DNA from: Haloglycomyces albus DSM 45210
GTDB taxonomy: Bacteria; Actinomycetota; Actinomycetes; Mycobacteriales; Micromonosporaceae
Direction of reading: 5' to 3'
Assembly: GCF_000527155.1 (NCBI RefSeq)
Contig: NZ_AZUQ01000001.1
Location: 1,358,554-1,422,553, forward strand
DNA length: 64,000 bases
Numbering within the stretch: position 1 is the first letter of the stretch; the number at the start of each line of letters is the position of its first letter. The notes below the pieces were generated by a model. It was not told the DNA's origin and searched no databases. It saw nothing but the letters and a program-made list of their open reading frames with translations. Both the position numbers and the translations under genes were made by a program. Shown piece by piece: positions 54,798 to 62,841 of this stretch.

Positions 54798-55391
54798 TCA
54801 CCAACGCCACCATAGAAAACGGTGCTCCCGACGAATCTTCACCGATCCCATGTGCGCCTTTCCCGTTACGCGCACTCTCCGTTTCGGTCGCTGGTCGGAT
54901 TGACCGCATTTATTCGACACACTTCCCATGCTGGCGGTGACGTTGTCCTGAGCGATCCAGTCGTCCGGAAGAATCAGGACGACCTTTCCCGCAAAACTGG
55001 AGACATGGACGTTCACTCGCTCATGGGGCATTTCCGCCTGTCGGAAATCGAGGACGACCGTTCCCATACTGGCCTTGACTTCAACGTCCTCCGGGACCGT
55101 CCAGACGCCTTTCTGTTTTTGTGAACCCATGTTGGCGTCAAGTGTCAACGGTTCGGTGAATTCGGTGACCGAGCGGCCGGAGACAATGTCGATTTGGCCG
55201 TCGGGAATGTCGTCCAACAGGCCTTTGGTGTCGGCGACGAAACGCGCCTGGTGGGCCTTGGCGACGCGTTCGTCGAATTCGCCCAAGTCGAGGTATCCCT
55301 CTTCCAGCGCGTCCTGGAGACGCGTCACCAACGTCTCCCGGTCGGCGTGAGACAGTCGCATGGAAGCCTGACGGTCAGGGTACTCGCTCAT
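54798..55391 (-). CDS. DUF1707 / LiaF-like C-terminal domain protein
   Basis: 197 residues from ATG 55391. The N-terminal DUF1707 domain (MRLSHADRETLVTRLQDALEEGYLDLGEFDER, quoted in pieces: SHADRE, LQDALEEGYLDLGEFDER) is a common actinobacterial module. It is joined to a beta-rich region with repeated MGS (LDANMGSQKQ, KASMGTVVLDF, TASMGSVSNK, KAHMGSVKI) like the C-terminal domain of LiaF/YvqF cell-envelope stress proteins. No membrane helix. Likely envelope-stress related; unproven. Confidence 0.85.
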   Translation of the reverse strand: MSEYPDRQASMRLSHADRETLVTRLQDALEEGYLDLGEFDERVAKAHQARFVADTKGLLDDIPDGQIDIVSGRSVTEFTEPLTLDANMGSQKQKGVWTVPEDVEVKASMGTVVLDFRQAEMPHERVNVHVSSFAGKVVLILPDDWIAQDNVTASMGSVSNKCGQSDQRPKRRVRVTGKAHMGSVKIRREHRFLWWRW

Positions 55392-55523
55392 GGTGGCACT
55401 TTCTGGACGACTTGGCCCGGCTATGGGCAACCGGCGCTTATCTTCTCTCGCGTTCGACGATACGAAACGCGGTCATGGACAATCGTACGTCAATCCCGGT
55501 ACGCATGATGTCCAGGTATTGCT

Positions 55524-56072
55524 CTATATCTGACGGGGTCGGTAGACCAATCCGCCGTTACACCAGTCGTTGTAGTTGAAAAGTTTGGGTTTGGCCATGA
55601 GCCGACGGGTATTGGTGCGCCATAGTCCCACGTATTCGTCTCCGGACTCTTCGGCCTTTTCCAGCAGCTTTTCCAATCTTTTCTCCGAGTGAATACGGTA
55701 ACGTGTCCGAACCGCGCTGGAAGCGTAAATATAAAGCACATGGAGAGCGAAGGAACGTTTCGGGCACCGGTGATTGGCGGCCAATTCCAGCCACGTGGAT
55801 ATCAATTCGTCCTCGGCGAGCAGCAAATCCCATTGACGACCGTCCGGAGCGGGTGCGGTGGGATCCATGGCCCAGTCACGGATCTCCTCGGCGGTGGGGA
55901 CGACCGGGTTCGCGAACCCGGGAAACGAGTCGTCCGTCCTTGTCTCCTCCACCGGGTGCACCACCTTTCGTTGGGAATGACTCAGCGTGTCGAGTACACG
56001 GCGGGAAGGCCGCCCGAGTCTGAACACACCGGCCTCGTGCCTGCGACGGCTGAGATTTGACCGGACCTTCAT
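55524..56072 (-). CDS. Hypothetical protein
   Basis: Up to 182 residues from ATG 56072; GTG 55964 with AAAGG just before it gives about 146 residues and is equally likely. The C-terminal 120 residues look like a real helical protein (WDLLLAEDELISTWLELAANHR, and YRIHSEKRLEKLLEKAEESGDEY), with Trp and Tyr conserved-looking positions. No membrane helix, no family recognised. It lies between the DUF1707 gene and a perfect palindrome. Confidence 0.6.
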   Translation of the reverse strand: MKVRSNLSRRRHEAGVFRLGRPSRRVLDTLSHSQRKVVHPVEETRTDDSFPGFANPVVPTAEEIRDWAMDPTAPAPDGRQWDLLLAEDELISTWLELAANHRCPKRSFALHVLYIYASSAVRTRYRIHSEKRLEKLLEKAEESGDEYVGLWRTNTRRLMAKPKLFNYNDWCNGGLVYRPRQI

Positions 56073-56142
56073 TTTAGCCGTCGATCGCCACGGCCATCGA
56101 AATACTGTGGCGAATGAGATTCAAGCGGAGACTGACACGAAT

Positions 56143-56168
56143 ATCGGCCGCTCCATGGAGCGGCCGAT
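56143..56168. terminator. 26-bp perfect palindrome
   Basis: The arm ATCGGCCGCTCCA (56143-56155) is followed directly by its reverse complement. It lies downstream of the membrane protein gene ending at 56249 and upstream of the hypothetical gene at 56072, both on the minus strand. A loop-less layout like the one at 36319; terminator or protein site. Confidence 0.45.
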
Positions 56169-56248
56169 GCGATGATCACCTTCTCAAAGTGGCGCGGTGA
56201 TCTCTCACGCTCGACCACCCGGATATTCAGCTGTGTGAGCTCGTGCGT

Positions 56249-57049
56249 TTAGAGGTAGGAGCGATCACAGATCTTCCACTCGTAGTCCTCCTTGACCACG
56301 ATGAACACCGAATCGATGTCCTCGTGCAGCGGCGAACCACGGGACAGGCTTTGGTAGGCCACTTGGATTTCGCCGTGGACGTCACGCGAACTGAAGTACG
56401 TCGTGGTGTACTCGTCGAACTCGTAGTATTGTTCGCCGTCGCTATAGTAGTCCAGGTCCCATTCGATGCTACTGTCCGGATTGTTGCACACCAGCTCTTC
56501 CATGGTGTCGGCGTCGAATTCCTTCTGCGCGATCAGGTACTGCAGTGCGACGTCTTCGACCGTGCCGGACTCGATCTCTTCCATGGTGACGAAGTCCGAC
56601 CAACCGCCTTCGTTTTCTCCACCGACATTGTCATCGCTGGTGTCGTCTCCGTTGTCGTCATTATTGGTGTCGTCACCGGCGGTGTTGTCATCACCGGAGT
56701 TGTCGTCGTTATCGGACTCGTCGGATTGTTCGGAGCTCTGCTCCTCGGACGCCTGGTCCTCTGAGTCATTGATCCATTTGGGCACCACGATGACCGCCCC
56801 GATTCCGAGAACGAGGACCAGCCCGACGATCGAGGCGAGGACCAACATGAGTTTGGAACGGTTGTCCCCGCCGCCGGGTGGTCCGTAGGGATTATTGGGC
56901 GCGTTGAAACCGCCGGGAGCGGTGGGGGGAAGTGATTGATAGCCGCCCGGCTGCCCGCCCGGTGGGCCACTCGGTTGGTAGGGAGGATTGTTCATCGGCT
57001 GCTGCGGCTGGGAGTTGGGATCGTATCCTCCGCCGGGGGGATAGGTCAT
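56249..57049 (-). CDS. Single-pass membrane protein with proline-rich N-terminus and acidic linker
   Basis: 266 residues from ATG 57049. Residues 1-65 are Pro/Gly/Gln/Asn-rich (YPPGGGYDPNSQPQQP), then one helix (LMLVLASIVGLVLVLGIGAVIVV), an extremely acidic Asp/Glu/Ser/Asn linker of about 60 residues, and a C-terminal extracellular domain of about 110 residues ending IVVKEDYEWKICDRSYL. The two Cys there may pair. The layout resembles actinobacterial DUF4878/lumazine-like exported domain proteins, but I cannot place it firmly. Confidence 0.75.
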   Translation of the reverse strand: MTYPPGGGYDPNSQPQQPMNNPPYQPSGPPGGQPGGYQSLPPTAPGGFNAPNNPYGPPGGGDNRSKLMLVLASIVGLVLVLGIGAVIVVPKWINDSEDQASEEQSSEQSDESDNDDNSGDDNTAGDDTNNDDNGDDTSDDNVGGENEGGWSDFVTMEEIESGTVEDVALQYLIAQKEFDADTMEELVCNNPDSSIEWDLDYYSDGEQYYEFDEYTTTYFSSRDVHGEIQVAYQSLSRGSPLHEDIDSVFIVVKEDYEWKICDRSYL

Positions 57050-57290
57050 GGTTCTACCTGTTCTCTTGGGCTTCTGGGCTGTTAGGTGTCCGTTTTCGGG
57101 AGTGGCACGAGACTGCCGGCCCACGTCGGCCGTACGGCCGCTGCCTGGTACCGAGGAATAGTGTTTCGATACCGGTCCGAAATTCCGGGTAGGTCTCGAT
57201 CGACTCCCTACTCGATCGTATCGGAAGGCACCAAGTCGACGAGAGCGCCGTCCGGAGCGGTAAGCCGGTGGAAAGCGGGGTGCGGGCCGC

Positions 57291-57557
57291 TCAACGGCGC
57301 GTGGGCCTGTGGTGACGTAGACGTTGTGGAAGGCGCACAACGCGGAATCGAGTGCGACGAACCTTACGGGTGGCGGGCGGCGGAGGTCGGGTCTGGGCGG
57401 AGGTTCGGGGGCCGTCCTTGGGGGCGGATTTCCGATTGAGGAGAATACGTACCAGATAGGTTGCCAGAACGGCGAGCGCAGCGAAAGTGATGATACCGAG
57501 ATTGATAAGAATAAAACTCTCGGTAAAACCTAGCGCGCTCGAGCTGGAAGAACCCAT
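57291..57557 (-). CDS. Small membrane protein
   Basis: 88 residues: one hydrophobic helix (FILINLGIITFAALAVLATYLVRILL) near the N-terminus and a very basic, Pro-rich cytoplasmic tail (RPPPPATRKVRRTRFRVVR). TATAGT lies exactly 6 bases before the ATG at 57557, and TTGAGT is 18 bases further up, so a leaderless transcript from a good promoter is likely. No family recognised. Confidence 0.55.
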   Translation of the reverse strand: MGSSSSSALGFTESFILINLGIITFAALAVLATYLVRILLNRKSAPKDGPRTSAQTRPPPPATRKVRRTRFRVVRLPQRLRHHRPTRR

Positions 57558-57562
57558 GAGTC

Positions 57563-57592
57563 AACTATAAGCCGTTCGGGGTTGGGGACTCA
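57563..57592 (-). promoter_or_regulatory. Promoter for a leaderless small membrane protein gene
   Basis: On the minus strand TTGAGT, an 18-base spacer and TATAGT, ending 6 bases before the ATG at 57557. The spacing puts the expected transcription start at or next to the start codon. Confidence 0.5.
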
Positions 57593-57658
57593 ATGAATTT
57601 GCTTGTCGGATTTGGTTCACCGCAACCGTAGGCGAATTGATCGACCCGCGTGCGCGCG

Positions 57659-57910
57659 CTAGGAGGATTTGGTAAGCATGCGGCAGACGAGTATGACTCC
57701 CAGTATGATCACGATCGCGGTGGCTCCCAGTGCTATGCGCAGTACGTGTGGTGTGATTCCCGGGATGTGAGAAGGAGTGGGTGGGAGCGGGAGACTGAGG
57801 TGGGCGTCGTCGTTGTGGTCGCGGCGGAGGTCGAATCGTCGTCGCGGCCGAGTCGGGGGTAGGGCGTCGGATATCCGATAGGGCGGGTGATGTCGACTGT
57901 GTTCGTCCAT
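57659..57910 (-). CDS. Small C-tail-anchored membrane protein
   Basis: 83 residues from ATG 57910, preceded by AAGG. The N-terminal 50 residues are hydrophilic (His/Arg/Pro/Asp), and a C-terminal helix (VLRIALGATAIVIILGVILVC) ends in RMLTKSS. The frame is open to 58126, where an ATG overlaps the TPR-gene stop (TAATG), but that 72-residue extension runs through a cluster of palindromes and is low in protein-like quality, so I prefer 57910. No family recognised. Confidence 0.45.
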   Translation of the reverse strand: MDEHSRHHPPYRISDALPPTRPRRRFDLRRDHNDDAHLSLPLPPTPSHIPGITPHVLRIALGATAIVIILGVILVCRMLTKSS

Positions 57911-58026
57911 GCGCGTCTGCCTTGGAGGATAGGTCGATTTCTGTGAACCGTGGTGTCGTCCGTCGGGTCGTGGGATCGGGGGTGACCTCCTTTTTGCTCG
58001 GCGGTGCGGGCGGATGCCGTCAGGAA

Positions 58027-58103
58027 AACAGTAAAGAAACTGTTGTAATTGTGGCACTTCAATTTCCACAATGTCAATCGATCGAGCCGTTATTCGCTCG
58101 ATC
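58027..58103 (-). promoter_or_regulatory. Cluster of inverted repeats upstream of a small membrane-protein gene
   Basis: Three perfect inverted repeats lie within 77 bases: AACAGT-N6-ACTGTT (58027-58044), ATTGTGG-N11-CCACAAT (58048-58072) and CGATCGAGC / GCTCGATCG (about 58078-58103). The first two have operator-like geometry. TTGACA (minus strand) lies just beside the third. They could be control sites for the gene at 57910 or the end of the TPR-gene transcript. Confidence 0.45.
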
Positions 58104-58125
58104 GGTATCCGCGTATCACTGTCCA

Positions 58126-59094
58126 TTACAGGTGGGCCAAGCGATTGGCCGTCTGTTGCAATTGGAGTGCTTCACGTTGCATTCCATTGACCTCCAGGGC
58201 GTGGATGCGCCATTGCAGGACTTTTTGATACGTCTCGCGATGCCGGTTGGCGTCGGCGTCGAACATGATGCGGGCGCATTCCAGAGCGCGGCGTGAGGGG
58301 TCGAGCAGGGTGGAGTTGGGTCGACGTGCTCCTAGGCGCAGGGTGAGATGGAAGTAGTAGGCCGTGGTGAGATCGGTGCCCCAGTGGTAGTTATCGGCGA
58401 ACAGGCGGATGTAGTGCGCGGTAGCGAAGTTGAGGTGTTCCTCGGCGGGGTCCTTTTCATCGCGCCGCACGAGCTTTTTGGCCGCTCGTAGGGCCTCGTC
58501 TCCCGCGCGGGGGAGTTGGGCGGCAGGATGACCGGTGACCTGCTCGTAGGCGAAGCACTCGTCGAGTTCCGCGCCGACCGACTCGGGGTCGAGCTCGAAC
58601 GCGTACTCGGCCAGTCTCCGCAGGGCTTCGGCGCAGTCGGGGCGGTAGATGCCCGATACATTGGCCGCCAGGCGGCTGAACCGTGTGACGGCGGCGCGGG
58701 CCTCTTGAACGGCCTGTTCGGTAAAGCCGCATTCGTGCAGCCATTCGGAGCGATCCGAATGCAGGGCGGCGAGGTCGGCGGTGGAACCTTCCAGGTGGCG
58801 GCGTTCCCAATCGGCGTATACGCCGACGAACGGTGCGGAATCGCGGAGGGCTTCGCTGAAGCGCCCCAGTCCCGCGAGACATTGGCACCGCAAGGTGATG
58901 ACCTTGGCGTAGAAGATGGAACCGACGTCGGTGGTCGTGGAGTCGATACGGGCGTTGACGTACGGGCGGCTCTGCTCCATGGCCTGGTCGATGTGGTCCA
59001 ATGCTTCGGCGAAGTTTCCGCACTCCGACAGCAGGGCCGACATCTCGTATTCGCCTGCGCCAGGAGTTTCATAGACACCGGGAAAGTCGATCAT
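58126..59094 (-). CDS. TPR-like helical repeat protein
   Basis: A 322-residue protein built of paired amphipathic helices typical of tetratricopeptide repeats: MSALLSECGNFAEALDHIDQAM, LRCQCLAGLGRFSEALRDSAPF, SEWLHECGFTEQAVQEARAAV, RRLAEYAFELDPESVGAELDE (each in part). No signal peptide and no catalytic motif. TPR proteins mediate protein contacts; the partner is unknown. The ATG at 59094 has no ribosome site, so it may be leaderless or start elsewhere. A long palindrome sits 115 bases upstream. Confidence 0.7.
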   Translation of the reverse strand: MIDFPGVYETPGAGEYEMSALLSECGNFAEALDHIDQAMEQSRPYVNARIDSTTTDVGSIFYAKVITLRCQCLAGLGRFSEALRDSAPFVGVYADWERRHLEGSTADLAALHSDRSEWLHECGFTEQAVQEARAAVTRFSRLAANVSGIYRPDCAEALRRLAEYAFELDPESVGAELDECFAYEQVTGHPAAQLPRAGDEALRAAKKLVRRDEKDPAEEHLNFATAHYIRLFADNYHWGTDLTTAYYFHLTLRLGARRPNSTLLDPSRRALECARIMFDADANRHRETYQKVLQWRIHALEVNGMQREALQLQQTANRLAHL

Positions 59095-59208
59095 CTAATG
59101 CAATGTAACCAAGTTGTATCTGTCTGTCCACCCACACACGGAGTCGACTTTCCGGCGTAGGTCTTGAGGCCGTGGGTATTTTATGCTAATTGCCGGATTC
59201 CCTGTTGA

Positions 59209-59254
59209 GTCTATTATGGAATCGCCTCGGAGGCCGAGATGATCCATAATAGAC
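59209..59254. repeat. 46-base two-tier palindrome upstream of the TPR gene
   Basis: Outer arms GTCTATTATGGA (59209-59220) and TCCATAATAGAC (59243-59254) are perfect complements, and an inner CTCGG/CCGAG stem (59226-59238) stacks within. Unlike terminators it is AT-rich on the outside with no T-run. It lies in the 339-base gap between the methyltransferase and TPR genes, which holds no gene. Confidence 0.6.
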
Positions 59255-59433
59255 TGGCTATAAGCTGTGCTGCGTGACCACAACTACTTTCGGTGTTGTC
59301 ACGAGGGCTAACCGAGATCACCTATCCAAAAGGGATAGACGGTCTCGCCTGAGCGGCGTGGAGCGGGCACCGCATCATGTCAATTTTCTGACAGCGGTGG
59401 TCAGGTGGGCATGACGGGCCCAGCCGGGACCGT

Positions 59434-60231
59434 TCAACGTTCCGGCCCCGCGATCGTTAGTAGGTGCGAACCCGTGCACAGCAATGACGGCTCGGTCTCC
59501 ACGCGGCGCAGTACCCGCAGGATATTGTCGCGCGTGGGCTCGTGCGCCCAGAACTCCTCGAGTCGAGAATGCTCGTAAACGGGGCCTTCGACCAGCGCCT
59601 GCGACTGGAGCGACAGGTCGGCGTCGGCTGCCTCGGCGGCGATGCCGGCGGGCCAATGCAGATAGGCCCGAGTGAACGCCGACTCGGGGATATCCAAGGC
59701 CCCGGTCTCGATCAGTGCCAGGTCTTCGTCTGTGGTCATCAGGGGCTCGCTGCTCGGGCCCCGACGCCGCAGGCTGTCGGTCCATGAGGCGGTCCGGTTG
59801 ATAGTGGCGATCACGACCGTCGAGCGGGCGACCCGCCCCGCCTCCGCCAGGGCCCGTACGCGGTCGGAGCGGTCCAAAAGGTGATACAGCGGGCCCAGCA
59901 GTAGGACGACGTCGAAGCTGTTGTCGGCGAAGGGAAGGTCGCGGGCGTCTCCGACCGTCGCGGTGATTCCGGGGATCGATCGTGCCTGTTCGACCTGAGA
60001 TTCCACCGGATCGATGAGCGTGACGTTATGGCCGTCGTCGTGTAGCCATGCGGAGTGGACGCCGGTCGCCCCGCCTACGTCCAGCACGTCGAGCGAGCGC
60101 CCGGGCAGGGATCGGCGCACGAGGTCCTGTGTGCGAATGAATTCCAACCGACCTCGGGCGTCCTGATTCAGGCGGTGGACTTCGCCGCCTTGTTCATAGT
60201 AGTCGTGTACAAAGGGGTCGAGTTCCAGCAT
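59434..60231 (-). CDS. Class I SAM-dependent methyltransferase
   Basis: A 265-residue methyltransferase with the Rossmann-type motif I LDVLDVGGATGVHSAWL (about 47-63), acidic post-I VTLIDPVESQ, GDARDLPFADNSFDVVLLLGPLYHL (motifs II-III, quoted in part) and a C-terminal substrate region. The substrate cannot be read; such small stand-alone enzymes act on small molecules or lipids. Isolated gene. Confidence 0.9.
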   Translation of the reverse strand: MLELDPFVHDYYEQGGEVHRLNQDARGRLEFIRTQDLVRRSLPGRSLDVLDVGGATGVHSAWLHDDGHNVTLIDPVESQVEQARSIPGITATVGDARDLPFADNSFDVVLLLGPLYHLLDRSDRVRALAEAGRVARSTVVIATINRTASWTDSLRRRGPSSEPLMTTDEDLALIETGALDIPESAFTRAYLHWPAGIAAEAADADLSLQSQALVEGPVYEHSRLEEFWAHEPTRDNILRVLRRVETEPSLLCTGSHLLTIAGPER

Positions 60232-60548
60232 ATAACCAGGTTACCGGCAACGTAGGATCCCTCTCAATCCAATATTCTCCACCCTGAGCCCTCACGGAGC
60301 CGCTCTCGAAACCCATGGGGTGCATACGCGATGACTATTATGTTCGAAACAATTGACGTTTCGGCAAGGTTCCGTCCGTTGCATGTTCACAGTAGTATTT
60401 AAATAATTAATATGAGCTCTGGTATAAGAGAGTGATAAACGCGAATTTTCTGTGGCTATAGGGGGTTTCAGTGCCTCTGTGCTCGGCGATTCAGAACAAA
60501 CGTGTTTGTGACTAAATGGTAAATGACGTTTCCAATGGAGGCAACGGT
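60232..60548. other. Intergenic region with an AT-rich block before the type VII-like genes
   Basis: Bases about 60390-60440 (GTATTTAAATAATTAATATG) are unusually AT-rich for the genome. They may be a promoter or an Lsr2-type silencer site, often seen upstream of type VII secretion substrates. No gene supported. Confidence 0.45.
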
Positions 60549-60971
60549 ATGGGGAGTGAACTGAAACTCGATCCCGAAAAATTGGAGACTGCGGCGAGCA
60601 ATCTGCGCGATTTGGGAGACGAGGTCAGCGATGCGGCGAACAAGGTGAGCGAGGAAGCCTCGAACTCCCTTGTCGACGTTGACGTTGGCAAGTTCGACTT
60701 TCGTTCCGGACTGTCGAGTGCGCTGTCGTTCTGGGCGACTCGAAATCAAGACGTCTCCGAACGTTTCAACGACACGGCCGAATACGTTGACACCCATGTG
60801 GAAATGGCGCGCCAGGTCGACGAGGACGTTTCCCAGGGGCTGGTGGAACTGCAGGACTCCATTGACGCCGACGACTACACGGAATCGGATTATTATCGCG
60901 TCACCGGCACCGAACGCGAATACGCACACCAATTGACCGATATGGGCCCGGGTTACCGCAGCCTTCGATGA
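60549..60971 (+). CDS. WXG100-like / EspC-like helical protein
   Basis: 140 residues from ATG 60549, with GGAGG 8 bases upstream. A small all-helical protein: LDPEKLETAASNLRDLGDEVSDAANKV, a middle segment FWATRNQDVSERF and VDTHVEMARQVDEDVSQGLVELQ. This is the helical-hairpin layout of WXG100/EspC-type type VII secretion substrates or partners, with W-A-T in place of W-x-G. It is 111 bases upstream of the alpha/beta hydrolase and is probably its secretion partner. No type VII core genes are in the window. Confidence 0.7.
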   Translation: MGSELKLDPEKLETAASNLRDLGDEVSDAANKVSEEASNSLVDVDVGKFDFRSGLSSALSFWATRNQDVSERFNDTAEYVDTHVEMARQVDEDVSQGLVELQDSIDADDYTESDYYRVTGTEREYAHQLTDMGPGYRSLR

Positions 60972-61082
60972 CAACGCCCACCGAACCCCACAAGTGTAGA
61001 AAAGTCCTTGCCCGCACATGACAAACGATGCAGTCCATCGGCCGAGGTCGGGCAATGGCGATGACGGTGAACGGAAACGACG

Positions 61083-62813
61083 ATGAGCGACCTCGATTGG
61101 AAGACCCTTCAGGACACCGACTTTTCATATCTGGGCGATTTCGCGGCCTATCTGAAAAAGCACATCGGTGACTGTGAGGAGGTCGAAGACAAGGTTTTCA
61201 AGGACAACGATGTGTTCGGGGTGGAGGACAGTGAGGACTTCACCGGGGACGTCGCCGACGAGACTCGGTATTACCTGACGCGAACGGTCAGCCGGTATCT
61301 GGACGATCTGGAGATACCCGAACGCATCATGAAAATCGTGCTGGACGCGGAAGAGGAGTTCACCTCTAAACAGACCGACCTCGAGAAGATCTTGGAAGAG
61401 GCGGGTCCCGGGTTGAGTCCCGCCGGAACGGTGGGCAACGAGAAGTTCGTCGTCAACGGTCGCGCCGGCGGCTCCGACGTGACCTTCTATCAGGACGTCG
61501 AGATCGCCGACCACTGTGACACCATGTCGCAGCGGTTCAAAGAACTCATGAACGAGGCGCGGGAGTACGATTCCGACCTGAAGGAACGGCTCAACGCCGT
61601 GGACGACTCGGTCATCGACCTACCTCCGTCGCTGGCGTCGGCGGAATACGACCAGGGAATGTACGAGTACGCCGAAGCCGAATACGAACGGCTGCAGAAG
61701 GCCGTCGATTCCGGCGACGCCCAGGCGAGCGATATGACCGACTGGTGGAACTCCCTCGACAAGAGCGATCAACAGCAGATGCTGCAGGAGAACTACGAGT
61801 CGATCGGGCGCACCGACGGCATACCCACCGACGCTCGTGACGACGCCAACCGTCTGCGCCTGGAAAACGCGCTCGACCTCAGCTACTCCGATCACCCGGA
61901 CCTTGACACCGAGATACAGGATCTCCAGGACCGGCTCTCCGAATTGAGGCAGGAACAATCCGGATACGGCGGTGGCATTATCGGAGACCACCCGTTTCTG
62001 CACTCCGAGGAGTACCGAGAGACCCGGGACAAGCTCGACGGGCTGTTGCAGGAGAGGGACGACCGCGACCGGATGGAAAACCTGCAGGACAGGATCACCA
62101 GTGAATCGCCGTCGGGGCAGGACTACTACTTGATGGACTATGACATCGGAGGCGACGGCAAGGTCGCTCTGTCGGTCGGCAACCCCGACACCGCCGACAA
62201 CACGGCGGTATACGTCCCCGGTACGGCGGCCGACTTCTCCGGTTCACACGGCGGTCTGATGGACCGGTCCGAACAAATGGCCTTGGACGCCCAGGAACGC
62301 AGCCCGGGCGAGGAAACGGCCAGCGTCATGTGGCTGGGCTACGACGCCCCTGACCACGTCGGGGCCGCTGTGACCACCGCCGCTGAAGAAGGCGCGGAAG
62401 ACTTCTCCAACTTCATGGAGGGTATGGACTCGACCGGCGACTCCAACACCACCGCGATCGGCCATTCGTACGGAACGCGCCTGATCGGCGAGTCCGCGTC
62501 GGAATACGGCATCGCGACCGACCAGATCATCTCGGTCGCCAGTCCCGGAATGGGCGTCGACAGTGCCGGTGGTCTCGGTATCGACAGTTCCGACTTCTAC
62601 GCGGTGAAGGACGACAACGACATCATCGGCGTGGTTCCGGATTGGGATGTGGCTCATGGCCCCGACCCGACCAACGACGACTTCGGAGGTAACGTCTTCG
62701 AAAGCGACGCAGGCGATAAGGGCAAGATCGCGACGCACTCGGCATACTGGGATTCGAATAATCCGTCGCGTGAAAGCATGGCCGACATCATTACGGGCGA
62801 CTACAGTGAATGA
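61083..62813 (+). CDS. Type VII-style alpha/beta hydrolase (DUF1023-like lipase fold) with N-terminal helical domain
   Basis: 576 residues. Residues 1-300 are acidic and helical, with WWNSLDKSDQQQMLQENYESIGRTDGIP (in part) as the typical linker. Residues about 350-576 are the DUF1023 alpha/beta-hydrolase: nucleophile Ser462 in GHSYGT, probable acid Asp513 in DDNDIIG and His552 in ATHSAYW. Actinobacteria often encode this class beside WXG-like proteins. The acidic helical half could serve as a type VII export domain. Predicted lipase/esterase; substrate unknown. The stop overlaps an ATG (62810) that would begin the lipoprotein reading frame. Confidence 0.85.
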   Translation: MSDLDWKTLQDTDFSYLGDFAAYLKKHIGDCEEVEDKVFKDNDVFGVEDSEDFTGDVADETRYYLTRTVSRYLDDLEIPERIMKIVLDAEEEFTSKQTDLEKILEEAGPGLSPAGTVGNEKFVVNGRAGGSDVTFYQDVEIADHCDTMSQRFKELMNEAREYDSDLKERLNAVDDSVIDLPPSLASAEYDQGMYEYAEAEYERLQKAVDSGDAQASDMTDWWNSLDKSDQQQMLQENYESIGRTDGIPTDARDDANRLRLENALDLSYSDHPDLDTEIQDLQDRLSELRQEQSGYGGGIIGDHPFLHSEEYRETRDKLDGLLQERDDRDRMENLQDRITSESPSGQDYYLMDYDIGGDGKVALSVGNPDTADNTAVYVPGTAADFSGSHGGLMDRSEQMALDAQERSPGEETASVMWLGYDAPDHVGAAVTTAAEEGAEDFSNFMEGMDSTGDSNTTAIGHSYGTRLIGESASEYGIATDQIISVASPGMGVDSAGGLGIDSSDFYAVKDDNDIIGVVPDWDVAHGPDPTNDDFGGNVFESDAGDKGKIATHSAYWDSNNPSRESMADIITGDYSE

Positions 62814-62841
62814 ATGACCTCCGCGCTCGTATCCGTGGGCG

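Noticed and set aside
54527-54940. Possible plus-strand gene in the AT-rich region
   Set aside because: Runs into the DUF1707 gene on the opposite strand and lacks a start signal or a family match.
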